Origin: a virus
IMG/VR virus record: IMGVR_UViG_3300025122_004743
Location: 1-27,918 of that record
DNA: 27,918 nucleotides
Strand: one strand, 5' to 3'
A program made the position numbers and the translations under genes. Below, piece by piece: positions 22,838-27,918 of this stretch; position 1 is the first letter of the stretch, and the number at the start of each line of letters is the position of its first letter. The notes below the pieces were generated by a model that saw nothing but the letters and a program-made list of their open reading frames with translations, had not been told where the DNA came from and did not search any database.

Positions 22838-24381
22838 TGGCCATTGCCAGGTACGTCGCGGACATCGACACCACCATTACAAATGCTTTCGAGGCTGACC
22901 TTACTACACGTGGTACTGGCTCAAATATGGGTTATGCTGACTCCCTAGAAATTTTTTCAATTTATGGACAAGTATCAGGTAGCACGGGACAATCCCAGGA
23001 ACTATCGAGAACCTTAATAAGATTTCCGATTACTTCCATTACGGCCGATAGAACGGCTGGTACTATTCCCGCTAGTGGAAGTGTGTCGTTTTATCTTAGA
23101 ATGTTTAATGCTGCTCATCCTTTCACGCTCCCCCAGGATTTCAATTTGACGGTGGCGCCAGTTTCTCGTTCATGGGCAGAAGGAACTGGACTTGACATGG
23201 ACAACTATCTGGACTTGGGTACCTCTAATTGGATCAAGCCTGATGACTCTAACACGTGGACCAACATTGGGGGAGATTATATCACGCAGGATCCGGGTTC
23301 AACTTATAATATTAATTTTGCACAGGGCTTTGAAGACATTCAATTAGACATAACTCGAATTGTAGAACAGTGGGTCGACGGTACTTACAGTAATTACGGC
23401 CTCGGCCTCCGTTTAACAGCTAGTGAGGAAGCTTATTTTTCTAGTTCTACGGGGGCGGACACAGGAAAAATTATCAACAATACGAATGGTGCACAGCAAT
23501 CTTATTATACCAAGAAGTTTTTTGCTAGATCTAGCGAATTTTTCTTCAAGCGTCCTGTAATCGAGGCCCGCTGGGATTCTCGGGTTTCAGATGATCGCGA
23601 GAACTTTTATTATTCGAGCTCTCTGGCCCCGGCAGCTGATAACCTTAATACATTGTATTTGTATAATTATATCCGTGGGCGCTTGGTCAATATTCCGGTG
23701 GTTGAGGCCGGGAGTACTCTGATGGTTTCCCTTTTTTCAGGTTCGACAGCTCCTACCGGCTCAAAGTTAACTCTATATGACGGCAATCTCAATACGACAG
23801 CTTCTTGGGTGTCCAGGGGCGTTTATTCCGCCGAGATGGCCATAACCGCAGCACTTTCGACGGAGCTACCAAAGGGGTTGACCGTTATGTATGATGTGTG
23901 GCATAACCAATCCAGCGCTGGCCCGCATACTCTTGGGACAATCCAGTATTTTACAGGCTCTATTTTCCCAGAGCACATGCCTACCTATGATTCGGCACCA
24001 ACTTTTACTCAACTAACGAGTTGCAGAAATCTTAAAAAGTCTTATTCTACTAGTGACACGGCGAGGTTCAGATTCTTTGTTCGCGATAGAAATTGGAATC
24101 CAACGATTTATGTGAAGGCGACAGCTAACAACCCCACACAGATTATTACTAGTGCTTCATACAACATCCGGCGCACAACGGATGACTATAACGCAATCCC
24201 GTATGGCACTGGCTCCAGTTATAGTACTTATTTGTCTTACGATAAGGAAGGTAATTACTTCGACTTAGACATGTCGTTATTAGAGCCGGGATATATGTAT
24301 AGGATAAATTTATCCTATTATAATGATAGTATAGGTGCATGGCAAGAGCAGCCACAAACGTTCAAATTTAGAGTTGACTGA
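22837..24381 (+). CDS. Virion protein with DNRLRE/CBM96-like N-terminal domain
   Basis: 514 residues. The first about 210 follow the DNRLRE/CBM96 plan: an early LEIFSIYG, SRTLIRFPITSI, a FYLRMFNAAHPF strand, LTVAPVSRSWAEGTGLDMDNYLD, then ITRIVEQWVDGTYSNYGLGLRL. This is a beta-jelly-roll known from carbohydrate-binding and surface proteins. The rest is rich in Ser, Thr, Tyr and Asn with beta-strand patterns, typical of virion or fibre proteins. Placement right after gp6 suggests a baseplate or tail-fibre-attachment component in the place of T4 gp7/gp8. Carbohydrate binding is inference. Confidence 0.75.
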   Translation: MAIARYVADIDTTITNAFEADLTTRGTGSNMGYADSLEIFSIYGQVSGSTGQSQELSRTLIRFPITSITADRTAGTIPASGSVSFYLRMFNAAHPFTLPQDFNLTVAPVSRSWAEGTGLDMDNYLDLGTSNWIKPDDSNTWTNIGGDYITQDPGSTYNINFAQGFEDIQLDITRIVEQWVDGTYSNYGLGLRLTASEEAYFSSSTGADTGKIINNTNGAQQSYYTKKFFARSSEFFFKRPVIEARWDSRVSDDRENFYYSSSLAPAADNLNTLYLYNYIRGRLVNIPVVEAGSTLMVSLFSGSTAPTGSKLTLYDGNLNTTASWVSRGVYSAEMAITAALSTELPKGLTVMYDVWHNQSSAGPHTLGTIQYFTGSIFPEHMPTYDSAPTFTQLTSCRNLKKSYSTSDTARFRFFVRDRNWNPTIYVKATANNPTQIITSASYNIRRTTDDYNAIPYGTGSSYSTYLSYDKEGNYFDLDMSLLEPGYMYRINLSYYNDSIGAWQEQPQTFKFRVD

Positions 24382-24391
24382 TAATTAGAAC

Positions 24392-27300
24392 ATGGGTTTT
24401 AAGGACTATTACGATAAAGCAAAGTCTATCCAAGCACTATCCGACAAATCGGCCGCCCAAATCGGTGATGAAGTTGAATCTGCTGGATATCATACCGCAG
24501 ATATAATTCGCGAAGAGCGTTTTATACCTCGTGCTAATTTTAGATTCCCTAAAAACTTTGCTCGATACGGGTCGGCGGAAGAGTATTACTCTCTAGCTCT
24601 GAGAAAGATTTATGAGGATTATCCTTATGATGGGTCTCTCAAAGAAAGGGTGGAGTGGGAAAATAGTTGCACCTACCTAGACCTTCACGTATTCGATAAC
24701 GAATACCCGCGCACCAATGGTTATATTAATTTCTCCGCCGGCGAATGGGGTGATCTCGACGATATGCGGGAAGGCTATGGTCTTCCCACTGATGTAGAAT
24801 ACATTTATCTTAAGGGGGGACCCCATGCCAATCCTGATGGGATGGTCCCCTACTCAACTCAATTTACGGGAGCAAATTATTATGAGCCCATTCGAAATCG
24901 GGAAAATAATTTACAATTTGATTTATTAAGTAAGGGCGCCACTGTAGAATTTTGGATGAAGAAGGAAGCCTTCGATCTCGCAAAAACCGAAAAAGAAGTT
25001 ATTTTTGACCTCTGGAACGGCAACGCATCGGGATCGGGTAACTACGGACGTTTTAGACTAGAATTAACTGGTGCCTCCGGCGCCAACTGCTTCCGTGCGA
25101 CCGTATTGTCAGGCGGCCATGGATTCGAAATGCAATCTGTCGCTGCCAGCACGGTTACAAGCGAGACCGTTGCAGATGGAGTTTGGCATCACTATGCACT
25201 TACACTTATGTCGGCTTCCAATGGCGTACTGAGTAATTTTTATTTAGATGGAAACTTGAATAAGTCTAGCATTTTGGGTACCTCGATGGACCTTAATGAG
25301 ATTACTGGCGCCCTTCGAGCAAACATTGGCGCCTTGATTTCTGCTCCAGCATCTTCATCGGCTGCTCAATACGCCGGCAAATTGTCGGCTTCATTGGATG
25401 AATTTCGCTACTGGAAGACTGAGCGCAGCGGCCAAAAGATTGGTCGCCATTGGTTTACTCAAGTGGGCGGCGGTACAAACGATGATCCGAAACCGTTTAA
25501 AGAGACGCGAGAAAACGTAAACACTAACTTGGGTGTTTACTATAAATTTAATGAAGGAATTACAGGAGTGGCGGCCACTGATTCTGTGGTTCTTGATTAT
25601 TCTGGTCGTATTACCAACGGTACCTGGACTGGTTACACGTCCGACTCTCGCGCAACCGGCTCAGCGATTGTATTATCAAAGGCGGCAATCAAAGAGTTCA
25701 AAGATCCAATTATTTATTCGTTCCATCCTGAAGTGTCCGAGCTCGCCGTTCGACTGCAGTTAACCGGTTCTGAATACGACGTTAACAATAATGCGGCCAT
25801 GTTTAATTCTATTCCGTCCTGGATTACGGAAGAGGATGAAGAGGGACAGAGGCAATTAAAGCAGCTTATTCAAATAATGTCAAGTTATTTCGACACTTTA
25901 CAGCTTCAGGTGCAATCATTATCTGACCTAAAAAACATAACTTATGCTTCTGGCAGCCACAAGCCATTGCCCTTCGCAGATCGTTTGCTGAGATCCTCAG
26001 GCTTTATGGCGCCCGATCTTTTTATCGACGCCGACGTATTGGAAAAGCTGGCTGATCGCAGCGAGGATAGGTTATACGAAAAATCATTAGCGGATGTTAA
26101 GAATACCATTTATCAGAACATCTACAACAACTTGGTTTACATTTACAAGACAAAGGGAACGGAAAAGGCTTTCCGTAATCTAATTCGCTGTTTCGGTATT
26201 GACGATGAGCTCGTCAAATTGAATATGTATGGTAATGGAATTCAATATGAGATTCGAGACAATCGCCGCACCGTTTCGGTTGTAGACAAGTTTGTCGATT
26301 TTAACACCGAAGATAATCGAGGAGGCACTGTATTCCAGTTCCAAGACCCTACAGATACCACCAACACCACAGGGTTTATTCCGGCTAATACAAGGCTCAG
26401 CGGCGGCTTTGCGCAGACGTTGGAAGCTGATATCCTGTTTCCTCTCAAGCCCGATGAGGATGCATCGTTTTATTACAACACAAATACTATAAGTGCTTCT
26501 CTTTTTGGTGTTCATACCGCCCATGATTCCGAAGATTTTACCACGTGGGGAACGTCCCCAGCGGATACCACCAATTTTCAGGTTTATGCCGTTCGAGACG
26601 AATTAGCTTCGGATAGTGTTCGATTTGTGCTTACGGGGACTGCTGGCGGCAGGGTGCCCCCCCTGGTATCCGATCTTTATGAAGAAGTTTATGATAACAC
26701 CTATTGGAATTTGGCGGTCCGCGTTAAACCAGTAAGTTATCCTCAAGCCGGTCAAGTCCTGGGCGCGGTTGCTTCTGGGCCCATCAATGACTACATCATA
26801 GAACTTCACGGTGTACAGTTAGATGCCGGAGTTGTAAGGAACGAGTTTACTTTAACTGGCGAGGTCGAGGGCGCGCCCGTGGGATTTATAACTGGCAGCA
26901 AGAGGGCCTTTATCGGAGCACACAGGACCAACTTCACCGGCGCAATGTTGTCGCCGTCAGACGTGAAAGTTAACGCGTGTCGTTATTGGTTAGACTATGT
27001 GGATGATGCGACCCTCGTCGGCCATGCCTTTGATACTCAGAATTATGGCTCTTTGCAACCACATCGTTATGCATTCCCGTTTATTCCTTCGGCTTCATTT
27101 GGCGACATACTACAGGCCGATACACTGATGTTTAACTGGGAGTTTTCTCAGAATACCGGCTCGAACGCTTCTGGAGAATTCATTGTTGCAGATCAATATT
27201 CTGGTTCAGCTGCTACGGCTGGTTCAAGATTCGATTGGCTCGGAAATTTCTTGGGTATCCAATTCCCTGGTAAGGGCCAAGGATTCGAAGCTTCATCAAT

Positions 27301-27918
27301 AAAAGTGGTAGACAAAGACCATGTGATTTCTTCAAAGCTGCAGCTACCCGAGAACGTACAGTCGAGTGACATGGTTACCGCTCTCGGCGCTCAAGAACAG
27401 CAGATATTTACGAGAGACTCCCGGCCTGTCAACTATTTCTTTGCCTTTGAGAAGAGCATGGCGCAGGCACTTTCAGTGGAGATGATTAACTATTTTGCCA
27501 CGTTGAAGGATGTTAATAATTTAATTGGCGCCCCGGTAAATCGATACCGCCCCGAGTATAAGGGTTTGAAACTTCTACGTCAGCGCTTCTTTGAAAGAGT
27601 TGGCAACACCGAAATTGATTTTGAGAAGTTCTACGAGTTCTACAAGTGGTTTGATTCTTCATTAACAGCAATGTTGCAACAGCTTGTTCCGGCCTCAGCA
27701 GATTTTGCTGAGAATGTGCGAACTATTATCGAGAGCCACATGCTGGAACGCAGCAAGTATCAAAGTAAGTTTGTAAATGTTAAGCAGCAACTTGGTGACC
27801 CTGAAGGCATCCTACAGCCTGGCACTGTGAATACCCAACAGGGTACATCTCCAGACAGCGACCCTACTGGAACTGGCTTTTACTCTGCAAACGCGCACGG
27901 CCGTCGCCAAATCGGAAC
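24392..27918 (+). CDS. Large virion protein with LamG/concanavalin-like domain, 3' end outside window
   Basis: Open frame from ATG 24392 to the window end, 1175 codons plus two bases, with no stop. Residues about 180-340 look like a LamG/concanavalin-A-type jelly roll: ATVEFWMKK, GVWHHYALTL, NFYLDGNL and SLDEFRYWKTERS match the W.K...W.H.A...YVDG...DEVR pattern. A helical segment follows (RQLKQLIQIMSSYFDTLQLQVQSLSDL), then YKTKGTEKAFRNLIRCFGI, a pattern I associate with baseplate wedge and tail proteins, and a C-terminal part with DSRPVNYFFAFEKSM and FYEFYKWFDSSL. Its place after gp6 suggests a gp7-like baseplate wedge with an added sugar-binding domain. No clear ribosome binding site precedes it. 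Confidence 0.8.
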   Translation, partial: MGFKDYYDKAKSIQALSDKSAAQIGDEVESAGYHTADIIREERFIPRANFRFPKNFARYGSAEEYYSLALRKIYEDYPYDGSLKERVEWENSCTYLDLHVFDNEYPRTNGYINFSAGEWGDLDDMREGYGLPTDVEYIYLKGGPHANPDGMVPYSTQFTGANYYEPIRNRENNLQFDLLSKGATVEFWMKKEAFDLAKTEKEVIFDLWNGNASGSGNYGRFRLELTGASGANCFRATVLSGGHGFEMQSVAASTVTSETVADGVWHHYALTLMSASNGVLSNFYLDGNLNKSSILGTSMDLNEITGALRANIGALISAPASSSAAQYAGKLSASLDEFRYWKTERSGQKIGRHWFTQVGGGTNDDPKPFKETRENVNTNLGVYYKFNEGITGVAATDSVVLDYSGRITNGTWTGYTSDSRATGSAIVLSKAAIKEFKDPIIYSFHPEVSELAVRLQLTGSEYDVNNNAAMFNSIPSWITEEDEEGQRQLKQLIQIMSSYFDTLQLQVQSLSDLKNITYASGSHKPLPFADRLLRSSGFMAPDLFIDADVLEKLADRSEDRLYEKSLADVKNTIYQNIYNNLVYIYKTKGTEKAFRNLIRCFGIDDELVKLNMYGNGIQYEIRDNRRTVSVVDKFVDFNTEDNRGGTVFQFQDPTDTTNTTGFIPANTRLSGGFAQTLEADILFPLKPDEDASFYYNTNTISASLFGVHTAHDSEDFTTWGTSPADTTNFQVYAVRDELASDSVRFVLTGTAGGRVPPLVSDLYEEVYDNTYWNLAVRVKPVSYPQAGQVLGAVASGPINDYIIELHGVQLDAGVVRNEFTLTGEVEGAPVGFITGSKRAFIGAHRTNFTGAMLSPSDVKVNACRYWLDYVDDATLVGHAFDTQNYGSLQPHRYAFPFIPSASFGDILQADTLMFNWEFSQNTGSNASGEFIVADQYSGSAATAGSRFDWLGNFLGIQFPGKGQGFEASSIKVVDKDHVISSKLQLPENVQSSDMVTALGAQEQQIFTRDSRPVNYFFAFEKSMAQALSVEMINYFATLKDVNNLIGAPVNRYRPEYKGLKLLRQRFFERVGNTEIDFEKFYEFYKWFDSSLTAMLQQLVPASADFAENVRTIIESHMLERSKYQSKFVNVKQQLGDPEGILQPGTVNTQQGTSPDSDPTGTGFYSANAHGRRQIG

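Noticed and set aside
1-27918. tRNA genes, CRISPR arrays, transposases, integrase or reverse transcriptase with variable repeats
   Set aside because: None was seen on either strand. Nearly all bases are in plus-strand coding genes with assigned or credible phage products.

Overview
The window is a densely packed, entirely plus-strand stretch of a tailed-phage genome, most likely a T4-like phage with a contractile tail. The evidence is a gp55-type late sigma factor (7247-7951), a gp25-type baseplate wedge protein (20633-21022), a gp6-type baseplate wedge protein (21041-22837) and very large virion proteins around them. Neighbouring genes overlap or sit a few bases apart; the longest gap between genes is 50 bases. 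I saw no tRNA, CRISPR array, insertion sequence, terminator or convincing promoter. The mix of late-sigma, baseplate and surface-sugar genes resembles aquatic T4-like phages of Gram-negative hosts. That host assignment is inference.

Region 1 (1-6280) is a carbohydrate module. Three related glycosyltransferases (the first cut by the window edge) surround a DegT-family PLP enzyme whose Schiff-base lysine is replaced by histidine, as in sugar 3-dehydratases. Next come a heptose-7-phosphate kinase (RfaE1/HldE N-domain type), an RmlC-like epimerase, a GDP-fucose-synthase-like reductase, a heptose-1-phosphate nucleotidyltransferase (RfaE2/HldE C-domain type), a HAD phosphatase of the capsule type and a small cupin. 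Together they look like a partial route to a modified (deoxy-, possibly heptose-based) nucleotide sugar plus the transferases that use it.

Region 2 (6282-8244) holds small genes: two unknowns, an FmdB-like zinc ribbon, a one-helix membrane protein, the late sigma factor and another small unknown.

Region 3 (8234-12371) is the most striking. Three adjacent genes share a related N-terminal domain (probably the gp5/VgrG-like OB fold of a baseplate hub) but carry unrelated C-terminal enzymes: an SGNH hydrolase, a muramidase-like domain and a cysteine-based protein-tyrosine-phosphatase-like domain. They look like interchangeable effector modules on a cell-puncturing device.

Region 4 (12422-27918) holds a virion-type protein of unknown role, a 2385-residue giant with a peptidoglycan-binding domain set between Ala/Pro-rich linkers, gp25, gp6, a protein with a DNRLRE/CBM96-like domain, and a protein of more than 1175 residues with a LamG-like domain that runs off the window. 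GC content rises locally over several of the apparent inserted domains (about 64% at 8941-9240 against about 34% in part of gp6), which fits domain acquisition from other sources.
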